A stretch of DNA of 64,000 nucleotides from Actinomadura macrotermitis. GTDB lineage: Bacteria > Actinomycetota > Actinomycetes > Streptosporangiales > Streptosporangiaceae. A model generated the notes under the pieces. It did no database searches. It was not told the origin of the DNA and was given only the letters and a program-made list of their open reading frames with translations. The stretch spans positions 520,073 to 584,072 of the forward strand of contig NZ_WEGH01000002.1 of NCBI RefSeq assembly GCF_009604375.1, read 5' to 3'. Shown one piece after another: positions 8,416 through 16,585 of this stretch (the first letter of the stretch is position 1; every line of letters begins with the position of its first letter). The position numbers were made by a program, and so were the translations under genes.

Positions 8416-9027
8416 ATGCCCTTCAGAGTGCGTCACCTGGCCACCGCGACGGCCCTGGCCTACGCGGCGGCGCCCCTGACCATCTACGGGCTGAGCTTCA
8501 CGGACATGTTCGACGACGGCAGCCCGCAGAGCGCCGTCCGCGCCCTGACCTACCCGGCGTCCCTGGCGGCGCCACCGGGCAACATGCTCGCCTGCGCCCT
8601 CGCCGGCCTGCTCCAGGCCACCGCCGTCCTGACCCTCCTGCGCCGGCGGTCAGGCACCTGGGCCGAGCCGATCAACGCCTTCACCCACCACTACCGCCGC
8701 GGCCCCCTCATCTTCTGGTGGGCCTACGGCTACGCCGCCGTGTACTTCACCGTCGCGTTCTGGGCCCTGTTCACCACAGCGCAGAACAGCGAAAGCATGG
8801 CGGCCATCTGGCTGATGCCACTGATGGGCCCGGCCCTGCTCCTGATGGCGCTGCCGTTCAGCACCGGCGGCCTGCTGATCCTGGCCGGCCCCGCCCAGGC
8901 CTGGCTGCTCTGGCGCCTCCTACGAGGCCGCCACACGGCCACTTCACCAACAGCACCGCCCCGGCCGCAACCGCAGCCCACCGGCCCACCGGCCCACCGG
9001 CCCACCGGCCAGCGAACCGCTGGCTAG
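8416..9027 (+). CDS. Hypothetical membrane protein with proline-rich tail
   Basis: A 203-residue protein with hydrophobic segments at about residues 10-25, 45-75, 95-120 and 130-170, then a short cytoplasmic-looking tail rich in Pro, Thr and Ala. A purine-rich ribosome site (GGACGGAG) precedes the ATG. The last 20 or so codons fall on an 8-bp tandem repeat. Because the unit is not a multiple of three, copy-number change would shift the C-terminus into another frame. No family is recognised. Confidence 0.65.
   Translation: MPFRVRHLATATALAYAAAPLTIYGLSFTDMFDDGSPQSAVRALTYPASLAAPPGNMLACALAGLLQATAVLTLLRRRSGTWAEPINAFTHHYRRGPLIFWWAYGYAAVYFTVAFWALFTTAQNSESMAAIWLMPLMGPALLLMALPFSTGGLLILAGPAQAWLLWRLLRGRHTATSPTAPPRPQPQPTGPPAHRPTGQRTAG
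8977..9008 (+). repeat. Four perfect tandem copies of the octamer CCCACCGG
   Basis: The octamer is repeated four times without mismatch inside the 3' end of the preceding membrane-protein gene and reads as alternating Pro/Thr/Ala/His codons. A unit of 8 bp is prone to slippage and changes frame with each gain or loss. Confidence 0.9.
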
Positions 9028-9745
9028 CAACCCTCCAAAGCCGCAAGGCCAGCGACACCGCACCACCCCACCCGCGCGGGTAGGCCGCGAGGTCGCTGTC
9101 ATACGAACGCTTCACCAGCAGCGCCGTCCCAGCCGTAGCCGCAGCGCTCCCGGCCGCCAGTCCGGCAAATCACCGACCGGCACCTCCGGAGCGGCGAAGT
9201 CGGCGTCGCCACGCTGCCCCACAAGAGCGCATGGCCTGCCCTCATCTGTTTCGCCCGACGTGGGGTCAAGGCGACCACCGTCCAAATGCCCGCATTCTGC
9301 GCGGAGTCGCCATCAACGGGCACCTGTGGAACCTGCTCACCAGGCCGTGGATCCGGCCGCGACCAAGACCGGCATCACGCTCCGGCACCGCCCGGGGCAG
9401 CGCAGCCGTAGACGCGGAAGCCGGTCCCGCTCGGTGTCCGCGGCGGCTGAACGCACCGTCCCTAAAGACGGACGAAGCGGCGCCCCGACCTTCACCAAGG
9501 CCGCGAGGAGCGTTGCCTGCGGCGGCATGCCGGCACCGTGAACTGGCACGAAGAGAAAGATCGAGAACGGCGTGAACTTCCCCATGCCGTCGGCACATCC
9601 AGACGCCCCCATCGGCCCGCGGGTTCGGCCCATACCGGGTCGGCTTGATCACGTCCCGGCGCGCCAACTCCGCCGCCCGCGCCCCCATCTCACCCGGTAC
9701 AGCGTGATCAACAAGGTCGCGCACCGAGGACGGGAGCAGGAACTC
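9028..9745. other. Gene-poor stretch, no supportable gene
   Basis: About 720 bp between a membrane-protein gene and a lipoprotein gene. Short frames exist on both strands (for example plus 9231-9575 and minus 9337-9633), but none has a ribosome site, a recognisable domain or consistent codon bias. A minus-strand phrase ELARRDVIKPTRYG around 9625-9670 looks protein-like and could be a relic. The last 100 bp should hold the promoter of the lipoprotein gene. Confidence 0.6.
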
Positions 9746-10240
9746 ATGCGGAAGATCGCGATCACCGGCATGGCGGCGGCACTGGCGTTCGGCCTGACGG
9801 CCTGCGGCGGCGGCAACGACAAGACCGCGGCGCCCGCGCCCTCGTCGCCCACCGGCTCCGCGCCCGCGCCGGGCACCGCCACGCCCAACGAGGCGTCCAC
9901 CCCCAGCGCCGCCCCCGCACCCGGCAACCCGGGCGCTCCGGGCACCCCCACGATCCGGCACACCCCGCCCGCGCCCCAGGCCGGCCAGCAGATCAAGTCC
10001 AAGTGGGGACAACTGCGCTACCTGGCGCCGGGCAAGTACCTCGTCGGCGACGTCGCCTTCTTCACCGCCACCGACACCGTCGTGTACGTCGCCGGCGGCA
10101 CCTGCCCCGACGGCAGCACCCCGCCCGACAACAGCAAGTGCTCCCCCGAGGGGCTCGACGAGTGGGCCAAGGCCGGTCCGCACAACGTCACCGTCCGCTT
10201 CTCCGGCCAGACCGCCACCCTCATCCGCGAAACCCAGTGA
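9746..10240 (+). CDS. Small lipoprotein of unknown function
   Basis: A 164-residue protein with lipobox LTAC (Cys20), an Ala/Pro/Thr-rich linker to about residue 75, and a C-terminal domain of roughly 85 residues. That domain has two cysteines (TCPDGS and SKCSPEG) that probably form a disulfide, and it ends in VTVRFSGQTATLIRETQ. The ATG at 9746 follows GGAGCAGG. The small beta-rich outer domain is seen in many actinobacterial lipoproteins without assigned function. It is convergent with the next gene, 30 bp away. Confidence 0.75.
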   Translation: MRKIAITGMAAALAFGLTACGGGNDKTAAPAPSSPTGSAPAPGTATPNEASTPSAAPAPGNPGAPGTPTIRHTPPAPQAGQQIKSKWGQLRYLAPGKYLVGDVAFFTATDTVVYVAGGTCPDGSTPPDNSKCSPEGLDEWAKAGPHNVTVRFSGQTATLIRETQ

Positions 10241-10270
10241 CGGCCGCGCGTCCATGAGGAAGAAACAGGT

Positions 10271-10765
10271 TCAGGGCGGCGGAACCTTGAAGCCCGCGCG
10301 GTGCAAAGCACCGTAGATCTGCACCGCGCGGATGGCACCGATCTTGCGGATGCCGAGCAGCCCGCGCTTACGCGCCACCTTCACCAGCTCCCCAACAGTG
10401 CGCAGCCCGGCCCGGTACAACGGCCCGAGAACACATTCGTCCAGCCCCAGGCAGCCGATGGCGCACCCCGCCCGCACACCCCGATGCCCAGGTTCATGCG
10501 CGACATCCAGTGACGCGGCGATGGCAGCGGCGGCCCGCTTCAGCGGCGCACGAGAAACGCACCCGCCGGGCCACACGAACAGGTCGTCGAACACCGATAC
10601 CCGCTGCTGCCCGTAGGCCCACGGTGCGGTGTTGCGCACGACCAGATACGGCGCCCCCGTCGCCGGCGGTGACACCAGCCACGCCTCCACCCCGCGCAGA
10701 TCCTGCAAGGCCCTGCCCAAGGCAATCAAGGGCAGGGCCTCGGCGACCTCTCGCCCGGCGCTCAT
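10271..10765 (-). CDS. Small protein with C-terminal helix-hairpin-helix-like domain
   Basis: This 164-residue protein has an N-terminal half that reads as an unknown alpha/beta module (WLVSPPATGAPYLVVRNTAP). The C-terminal 50 residues, LDECVLGPLYRAGLRTVGEL followed by VKVARKRGLLGIRKIGAIRA, follow the helix-hairpin-helix pattern of the RNA polymerase alpha C-terminal domain (L...L...GI.TVG.L...L..I..IG). The ATG overlaps the stop of the HATPase remnant as ATGA, so the two are or were translationally coupled. DNA or RNAP-associated binding is inference. Confidence 0.6.
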   Translation of the reverse strand: MSAGREVAEALPLIALGRALQDLRGVEAWLVSPPATGAPYLVVRNTAPWAYGQQRVSVFDDLFVWPGGCVSRAPLKRAAAAIAASLDVAHEPGHRGVRAGCAIGCLGLDECVLGPLYRAGLRTVGELVKVARKRGLLGIRKIGAIRAVQIYGALHRAGFKVPPP

Positions 10766-10983
10766 GCCACCGGCTCCAGCACGGCGAACACGACCTTCCC
10801 GGCCTCGTCGGCGAGCGGTCGCACACCCCACTCACGCACCAGGTTCTCGATCAGAAAGAGCCCGCGCCCCGAAGTCGCATGCAGGCGGTGAGCCGATCCG
10901 GAGGGCTTCTGCGACACCGTCTTTCCCCTCCCGGACGGCTCGCACTCCGCCGTCGGCCTCGACGCTCTGCCGGTGCGCCGCAC
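10762..10983 (-). pseudogene. Truncated HATPase (anti-sigma/RsbW-like) remnant
   Basis: The last 35 residues, beginning SGRGLFLIENLVREWGVRPL, are the G2 box and closing strand of an actinobacterial GHKL ATP-binding protein. About 38 unrelated codons precede them from a GTG. The N box (ELVTNAVRHS-like) and G1 box, which bind Mg-ATP, are absent both in this frame and immediately upstream in the other frames. The remnant has probably lost its N-terminal two thirds. Its ATGA overlap with the next gene preserves the operon junction. Confidence 0.6.
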
Positions 10984-11028
10984 ATGGCGTAGCGTGCGGG
11001 GCGAAGGTGCGCGATCTGGGGGCGGCTG

Positions 11029-11787
11029 ATGGTTCGGCGTTCACGGCTCACTCTGTGCGGCGATGTCGGGCCGGCCGGCTGGGTCGTCGCGGGCGTCGGG
11101 CCGTTCGGGTCCGGGGTGGGCGCTCTGGTGCCGCACGGCTTCGAGGCCTACGCGCGGATCCTGCACCCGGCCTACGCGGCCGACGGGAGCCCGGTGACGT
11201 GGGCGCGGGTGGCCGCGTGGTCGGGCGGAGTGGTGCATCCGCGGGTGCAGTTCCAGTCGCTGGCCGGGCCCGTGCCGCGGACGGGCGACGCGCGGCCGTG
11301 GGCGCAGGAGCCCGACTCCGGGTCGCTGGACCCGGCGCTCCTGGCGGCGCTGTGCGACGTCCTGGCCCGGCACACCGAGTCGGCCGGCCGCTGCTGGTTC
11401 TGCGTCTGGGACGGGTACGGCCCGGCCTCGGCGGGCTCGACCGCCACGTTCACGGCGGACGCGGGCGACGCGTGGGAGCCCGACGTGCTCCCGCCGAAGA
11501 TCACCGAAGGCCCCCGAGTGGAGCTGCCGGAACGCAGCTATCTCCTGCTCGAGGGCCCTCTCGACGCCGCCGGTGAACTCGCGATGTCACTCGCTCCGCA
11601 GTCGCCCAGCCTGTTCTGGCCCGATGACCGGGCGTGGTGCGTCACCACGGAGACCGATCTGGACTCCACCTACCTCGGGGGGACCGCCGCGCTCGTCGCC
11701 GAACTGCTGGCGGACGAGCGGCTGGAGGCCGTCCCGGTGCAGGTGACCGACCCGGTGTGGGCGGACAGCGACGAGATCAACCGCTGA
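11029..11787 (+). CDS. Hypothetical protein, conserved in actinobacteria
   Basis: A soluble protein of 252 residues. A tryptophan-rich middle with WAQEPDSGSLDP and CWFCVWDGYG is followed by LPERSYLLLEGPLDAAGEL and SPSLFWPDDRAWCVTTETD. I recall similar uncharacterised proteins across actinobacteria, but no function. The ATG at 11029 follows GGGGGCGG. It is divergent from the HATPase remnant (45-bp gap) and convergent with the secreted-protein gene (6-bp gap). Confidence 0.7.
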   Translation: MVRRSRLTLCGDVGPAGWVVAGVGPFGSGVGALVPHGFEAYARILHPAYAADGSPVTWARVAAWSGGVVHPRVQFQSLAGPVPRTGDARPWAQEPDSGSLDPALLAALCDVLARHTESAGRCWFCVWDGYGPASAGSTATFTADAGDAWEPDVLPPKITEGPRVELPERSYLLLEGPLDAAGELAMSLAPQSPSLFWPDDRAWCVTTETDLDSTYLGGTAALVAELLADERLEAVPVQVTDPVWADSDEINR

Positions 11788-11793
11788 TCCGGA

Positions 11794-12327
11794 TCAGCAG
11801 TGGATGGAGACCGTGCGGGTCTTCTTGCCGACGGTGGCGACCGGGGGCGTGTATCCGGGAGGCGCGTAGAGGGTGGCGGCCACCTCGCCGTGGTAGCGGC
11901 CGGTCCGGCAGACGAGCGCCGCGTTGCCCTTGGCCGTGCGCGACCCGGTGCTGCCGAACGCCTTGATCTTGGTGCCGCGGTTGCTGAAGAGGCCGACCTT
12001 CCCGCGGATCATCCGGAGCGGCTGGGTACAGGTCACCCCGGTGCGGACGTTGATGGTGCCGTGCACGTGACCGGACTTGTGCGGGATACCGCCGTGGTCG
12101 CCGATGAAGCGGACCTCGCAGTGGATGACCCGGACCCTCTGGGCCGCGGCACCGGTCGTGGCACCGGTCGTGAAGTCGACGTTGTACTTGGCCAGGACCG
12201 TGGGGCCGGCGGGCGTCGCCGCCTCCGCCGCCCCCATGGTGCCGACGACGCCCATGGCGGCCACGGCCCCCACCACGGCCAGCTTCCGCTTCAGACCCTG
12301 CGTGGAACCTCGACGCTGCTGTTCCAT
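11794..12327 (-). CDS. Secreted protein of unknown function
   Basis: A 177-residue protein with a basic n-region (MEQQRRGSTQGLKRK), a hydrophobic core and a probable cleavage after AEAA near residue 37. The mature part is a compact beta-rich domain with four cysteines (IHCEV, VTCTQ, LVCRTG and the final HC), which suggests two disulfides. The ATG at 12327 is preceded by GGGAGG. The frame is open for another 100 codons upstream, but that DNA is AT-richer and lacks coding character. Function is unknown. Confidence 0.75.
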   Translation of the reverse strand: MEQQRRGSTQGLKRKLAVVGAVAAMGVVGTMGAAEAATPAGPTVLAKYNVDFTTGATTGAAAQRVRVIHCEVRFIGDHGGIPHKSGHVHGTINVRTGVTCTQPLRMIRGKVGLFSNRGTKIKAFGSTGSRTAKGNAALVCRTGRYHGEVAATLYAPPGYTPPVATVGKKTRTVSIHC

Positions 12328-12771
12328 GCGCTGCCTCCCGTGCGATTGCCGAATCATGATCCCCAACGGGGATTTGTGACTTTGCAGCACACCTGAATAG
12401 GTGTCAACGAAATTCCCCGGGTTCCCGAATGGCCGAGATCGGCCATTGGCCTGACTGTTCCTGCACCCATGAAACGGAAGCAAGATCGGTATTAGACTTC
12501 CGGAGTAACGGGTATATCGACAGCAGGTCGGTTGTATCGTCTGGCGAAATATCATGTGACATAGATCTCGCGCCATCACTCCCGGAAACACGCCGATGGT
12601 CTTCCAGGGAAGTTGAGACCACCACATCCCAGCCATTCGCGTTTTTTATCCCTAAAGTGCGTGAAGCACCCCGAACAGCGACATCAACCCCGTCTCCGTC
12701 GCGACCGGGGCAGCCCGGCACGGACGCCCCGGACTTGACGACCGCTGCGGCCTCGTCCACGATCGGCCCCC
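12328..12771. other. AT-richer intergenic region
   Basis: A 444-bp stretch visibly poorer in GC than its surroundings. Short frames cross it on both strands (minus 12404-12781, plus 12429-12968) with no recognisable product. It contains a perfect 9-bp dyad at 12428-12447 and should hold the promoters of the two divergent genes flanking it. The composition could mark acquired DNA. Confidence 0.6.
12428..12447. promoter_or_regulatory. Perfect 9-bp inverted repeat, operator-like
   Basis: AATGGCCGA, two bases, TCGGCCATT. The dyad lies about 100 bp upstream of the secreted-protein start and has no T-run, which favours an operator over a terminator. The regulator is unknown. Confidence 0.4.
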
Positions 12772-13476
12772 ATGGCGTCATGGATCAGCCGGTACCGGGA
12801 CGGCGAGCTCTATCCCGTGTGGCAGGAGATGCGCGCGGGCGTCCCCGGCGCGCTGCGGGAGGACGCCGAGGAGGTCGTCCGGGAGACCATGACGCGGGTA
12901 GCCCTGAACTGCGATGTCATCGTGGAGCGCCTGAACGAGGCCGGGTTCGTGTTCGCGATGCCGGATGACACCCGGGTTCGGCCGACGGCGGCGGATACAC
13001 GGGCCATCGCCCAGCTGGAACGGTCCTTCGGAGAACTGCCGTTGGCGCTGCGGGGCTGCTTCGAGCACGTGGGATCGGTGGATCTGCTCGGCGACGGTGG
13101 CGCGGCCCTGCCGCACGTCTCCTACCACCAGGACCCGCACGAGGAGTCGGGCCTGCTGCCCGATCCGCTGTGCCTCCCCTCGGCCGCGGACTTCCTGTCG
13201 CTCGCCGAGAGTTTCAGGGACGGCGGAACCGTGCCCTTCGCGCCGGACGACCTCCACAAGGCCAACATCAGCGGCAGCTCGCACTCGCTGGAACTGCCCG
13301 GCAGTCCGGTGGACCCCGTGCTGGACGGGGTGCCGCGCCGCCCCGGCATCACCCTGGTGGAGTACCTGCGGCTGTCGCTCGCCTGGGGCGGCTTCCCCGG
13401 ATACGACGCCCTGCCGCTGGATCGTCCCCTGCCGCCCATGCTGGAGGTCCTGCGCCGCGATCTGCGCATGTTCTGA
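12772..13476 (+). CDS. Hypothetical protein, possibly SMI1/KNR4-like
   Basis: A soluble acidic protein of 234 residues. The N-terminus WISRYRDGELYPVWQEM is shared by uncharacterised bacterial proteins as I recall them. The middle, QLERSFGELPLALRGCFEHV, resembles the opening of SMI1/KNR4 immunity-type domains (short acidic helix, LP.alr.fy..vG). That comparison is weak. No strong ribosome site precedes the ATG at 12772, so the start is uncertain. It ends 2 bp from the convergent LAL regulator. Confidence 0.6.
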   Translation: MASWISRYRDGELYPVWQEMRAGVPGALREDAEEVVRETMTRVALNCDVIVERLNEAGFVFAMPDDTRVRPTAADTRAIAQLERSFGELPLALRGCFEHVGSVDLLGDGGAALPHVSYHQDPHEESGLLPDPLCLPSAADFLSLAESFRDGGTVPFAPDDLHKANISGSSHSLELPGSPVDPVLDGVPRRPGITLVEYLRLSLAWGGFPGYDALPLDRPLPPMLEVLRRDLRMF

Positions 13477-13478
13477 CG

Positions 13479-16142
13479 TCAGGCGCCCTGGGAGCTGTGC
13501 CAGGCGGCGATGTGGGCGCGGTTGTTGACGCCCAGCTTGTCGAGGATGTGCGAGATGTGGTTCTCGACGGTGCGTTCCGACAGGTGCAGCCGGGTCGCGA
13601 TCTGCCGGTTGGTGAACCCCTCGGCGATCAGCGCGGCGACCTGGGCCTCCCGGTTCGAGAGCGGGCTGCCGTCCGCGCCGCGCAGGGCGCCGGCGCGGGC
13701 GGCCAGGGAGGGCATGCCGAGCCGTTCGGCCTCCTGGTGGGCGTGTTCGCGGTGCGCGGCGGCGGCCCGCAGGTCGCCCGGGGCGCGGCGGCGCAGCCCG
13801 AGGACGGCCAGCTCCAGGTGGGTGAGCGCCTGGTAGGGCGGGGAGCCGATGGCGCGGCTTTCGGCGAGGGCGTTCCGCAGGTGGGTCTCGGCCGCGGGCC
13901 AGTCCTCCAGCAGGAGCGCGAGCCGGCCGAGCGACAGCGAGACGGGCCCGCCCCACGGGGTGGCGGACGGGGCCTTCACCTGGCCGCCCGCGAAGGGCAG
14001 CAGGGTGGCGTAGAGGGCGGGCGCGCCGGTCGTCTCGCCGAGCAGGGCGAGCAGCTCGGCGTTGCCGACCGCGATGATCAGCCATTCGTTGGTGTGCTCG
14101 GGCACCTCGGTCAGGTGCGGGGCGAGCTCGTGCCAGATCCGGGACGCCTCGTCGCGGCGGCCGAGGTGGGCGAGGACCAGGGCGAGCCAGGCGCGGGCGA
14201 AGTAGGGGCCCTGCTCGGTGAAGCGGCGGACGCGCGGCTCGACCTCGGCCAGCCCTTCGCCGGTGAGCACCGCGTCGTGGGCGACGAAGACCAGGTCGAT
14301 GAACTCCGCGCCCTCGTGCCCGCAGCGCCGCCCGATGGTCAGGGCCTCGGCCGTCCGGGCGCGGCCCTCGGCGAAGCGGCCCTCCAGGTGGGCCAGGCCG
14401 GCCAGGGTCAGCGTCCGGTGCCAGCGCCACAGCGGCTCGCCGGACCGCTCGACCAGGTGGGTGAAGGCGGCCAGCTCGGCGTCGAACTCCACGCGCCGGC
14501 CCAGCTCGGCGAAGGCGTCCAGGCGCCAGCTGTGCCCCCACAGCGCGCATTCGGGCGGGCCGAGGCGGATCGCCCGCTCGCCGAGGGCCAGCCGCTCGTG
14601 CACGTGCCGCCGGTTGGCCAGCTCGGTGTGCCGGGCCTGCAGCGCCAGCAGCTGCGCCTCGGCGTCGCCGGTGCCCTCGGCCGTGGCGAGGGCCTGTTCG
14701 CCGAGGTCGCTTCCGCCGCTGGTGGCCCACGGGTCGGCGGTGATGGCGAGCTGGGCGAGCAGCCGTGCCCGGCGCACCGGGTCGGCGTCGCCCAGCAGGT
14801 CCAGCGCCTCCCGGCAGAGGGTGTGGACCTGCGCGGCCAGCGGGGAGAAGTGCTGGATGCCGCGCGGCACGGTGGCGGCGTCGGCGACGGTCCGCGCGTC
14901 GCCGGCCGCCCGGCTAAGGTCGGCGGCCTGCCGGCAGTGCCGCCACGCCTCCTCGACGTCGCCGCTGCGGAACTCGCAGCGGGCCAGCTCGACGAGCAGC
15001 CCGGCGCGGCGGGGTGCGGCGCCGGGCAGGGTGAGCGCCGCGCGGTACTGGACGGCGGCGTGCTCGTAGGCGAGGCGGGCGGCGGCCTGCCGGGCCGCTT
15101 CGAGGGTCGCCTCCAGCGCGCGCTCGCGCTCGCCGGCCTGCCGTAGGTGGTGGGCGAGCGACTCGATCGGGCCGTCTTGCAGCGCGCGCGCTGCCAGCGT
15201 GTGCAGGCGGCTGCGTTCGTCCGCGCCGAGGCGCGCGTAGAGGGCCTCCTGGACGAGGGCGTGCGCGAACCGGATCGCGCCGTCGTCGTCCAGCCGGACC
15301 AGCCCGGCCGCCACCGCCTCGTCCAGGACCTCGGGCGGTTCCCCGGTGACGGCGCCGAACAGTTCGGGCGAGAACTCCCGGCCCAGCACCGCGGCCTGCC
15401 GCAGCGCGCGCGCAGCCGGTGCGCCGAGCCGGCCGGTGCGCTCCTCGATCACCTCGCGGACGCCCTGCGGCAGGCCGCCCCCGGCGCGGCCGGTGACCCG
15501 GATCAGCTTCAGCAGTTCCAGGACGAACAGCGGGTTGCCGCCCGACCTGTCGCGCAGGCCCGCCAGCGCCCGCTCGTCCAGATCGCGGCCGAGCGTCCAC
15601 GCCGCCAGCCGCCCGACCTCGCCGGGGCTGAGGCCGCCGAGCGCGATGTGCGAGCAGGCCCGCTCGCGCAGCACCGCGCGCAGCTCCGGCGGCTCGGGGC
15701 CGCGGTAGAGGCCGACCAGCAGCAGCGGCATGTCGGCGGCCTCGGCCGCCACCACCCGCAGCAGCGCGAGCGAGGACGGATCGGCCCAGTGCAGGTCGTC
15801 CAGCACCAGCAGCAGCCCGGAACCGGCGGCGTCCCGGACGGCCTCGGCGACCTGGTCGAACAGCCGCGGCCGGCTGCCGCCCGCCAGGTCCAGGCCGGGC
15901 AGCCGGAGCGTGCGGACGATCTGCGCCCACGGCCGGTACGGCGCGGCCCCCTCCCCCTCCAGGCAGGTGCCCCACGCGGTGCGGACGCCGCCGGCGCGGG
16001 CGCGGCGGCCGAGGACGTGCGCGAGCGCGGTCTTGCCCGCCCCCGCGTCGCCCTCGACGAGCACGACGCCGCCCTCCCCCGCGAGCGCCTCGGCCAGGCG
16101 CTCCTCCAGGAAGGCCAGCTCGCGTTCCCGCCCTACGAACAT
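13479..16142 (-). CDS. LAL-family LuxR transcriptional regulator with AAA ATPase
   Basis: A large ATP-binding regulator of 887 residues. It opens with FVGRERELAFLE and Walker A GDAGAGKTAL, then Walker B LLLVLDDLHWADP. A long helical TPR-like middle is followed by a C-terminal LuxR HTH (LSNREAQVAALIAEGFTNRQ, then SERTVENHISHILDKLGV). LAL proteins act as activators of secondary metabolism or sugar genes. The ATG at 16142 places FVGRERE at the N-terminus as usual; a GTG at 16172 would add 10 residues. It is divergent from a small ABC export operon, a plausible but unproven target. Confidence 0.9.
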   Translation of the reverse strand: MFVGRERELAFLEERLAEALAGEGGVVLVEGDAGAGKTALAHVLGRRARAGGVRTAWGTCLEGEGAAPYRPWAQIVRTLRLPGLDLAGGSRPRLFDQVAEAVRDAAGSGLLLVLDDLHWADPSSLALLRVVAAEAADMPLLLVGLYRGPEPPELRAVLRERACSHIALGGLSPGEVGRLAAWTLGRDLDERALAGLRDRSGGNPLFVLELLKLIRVTGRAGGGLPQGVREVIEERTGRLGAPAARALRQAAVLGREFSPELFGAVTGEPPEVLDEAVAAGLVRLDDDGAIRFAHALVQEALYARLGADERSRLHTLAARALQDGPIESLAHHLRQAGERERALEATLEAARQAAARLAYEHAAVQYRAALTLPGAAPRRAGLLVELARCEFRSGDVEEAWRHCRQAADLSRAAGDARTVADAATVPRGIQHFSPLAAQVHTLCREALDLLGDADPVRRARLLAQLAITADPWATSGGSDLGEQALATAEGTGDAEAQLLALQARHTELANRRHVHERLALGERAIRLGPPECALWGHSWRLDAFAELGRRVEFDAELAAFTHLVERSGEPLWRWHRTLTLAGLAHLEGRFAEGRARTAEALTIGRRCGHEGAEFIDLVFVAHDAVLTGEGLAEVEPRVRRFTEQGPYFARAWLALVLAHLGRRDEASRIWHELAPHLTEVPEHTNEWLIIAVGNAELLALLGETTGAPALYATLLPFAGGQVKAPSATPWGGPVSLSLGRLALLLEDWPAAETHLRNALAESRAIGSPPYQALTHLELAVLGLRRRAPGDLRAAAAHREHAHQEAERLGMPSLAARAGALRGADGSPLSNREAQVAALIAEGFTNRQIATRLHLSERTVENHISHILDKLGVNNRAHIAAWHSSQGA

Positions 16143-16234
16143 CGCGTTGAGTACCCCGCTGAGTGGAACCACCGATGCCCGTAGCCTGCCCGATTCCTAG
16201 CGTTGGCGGCAGGTCAAGGAGAAAGGAAACCCCC

Positions 16235-16585
16235 ATGAACCGCTTCCACCTCGGGCTCCTGCTGTGCGCCCTGTCGGCCGCCTGCAACGTCGACGGGCTC
16301 ATCGCGATCGCCCTGCCCGACCCGCCGCCGGTGTTCGTCGGCGTCGCCTCCGGCGTCCTCGCCCTCGCCACCCTCGCCGGGGTGCTGCTGGCCTGGAGCG
16401 AGCGCAGGGGCGGCACCGCCCTGGTGATCGTCTCCCGGCTGGTCTGGGCCGCGGTCATCGCCCTGCCGTCGTACTTCCTGGACGCGCCGCCCTGGGTCCT
16501 GGCCACGGTGAGCGCCGGGCTGGCCCTCGCCGCCGCCGGGATCGGGCTCGCGTGGACCGGCCGCCAGGCGCGGGCGACGGGGTGA
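16235..16585 (+). CDS. Small four-helix membrane protein
   Basis: A 116-residue protein with hydrophobic segments at about 5-25, 35-55, 65-82 and 85-105 and a short basic tail. The ATG at 16235 follows a very strong AAGGAGAAAGGA site. Its TGA overlaps the GTG of the ABC ATPase as GTGA, so it is the first gene of a three-gene operon and may be an accessory membrane subunit. No family is recognised. Confidence 0.75.
   Translation: MNRFHLGLLLCALSAACNVDGLIAIALPDPPPVFVGVASGVLALATLAGVLLAWSERRGGTALVIVSRLVWAAVIALPSYFLDAPPWVLATVSAGLALAAAGIGLAWTGRQARATG

Noticed and set aside
9231..9575. Short plus-strand frame in the gene-poor gap
   Set aside because: No ribosome site, no recognisable motif, and composition is typical of random GC-rich frames.
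10832..11044. Alternative minus-strand frame that might supply the missing HATPase N-terminus
   Set aside because: Neither this nor the other frames encode an N box or G1 box, so a simple frameshift does not restore the gene.
12404..12781. Minus-strand 125-codon frame in the AT-richer gap
   Set aside because: It lacks a ribosome site, overlaps the start of the well-supported plus-strand gene, and its product shows no family features.
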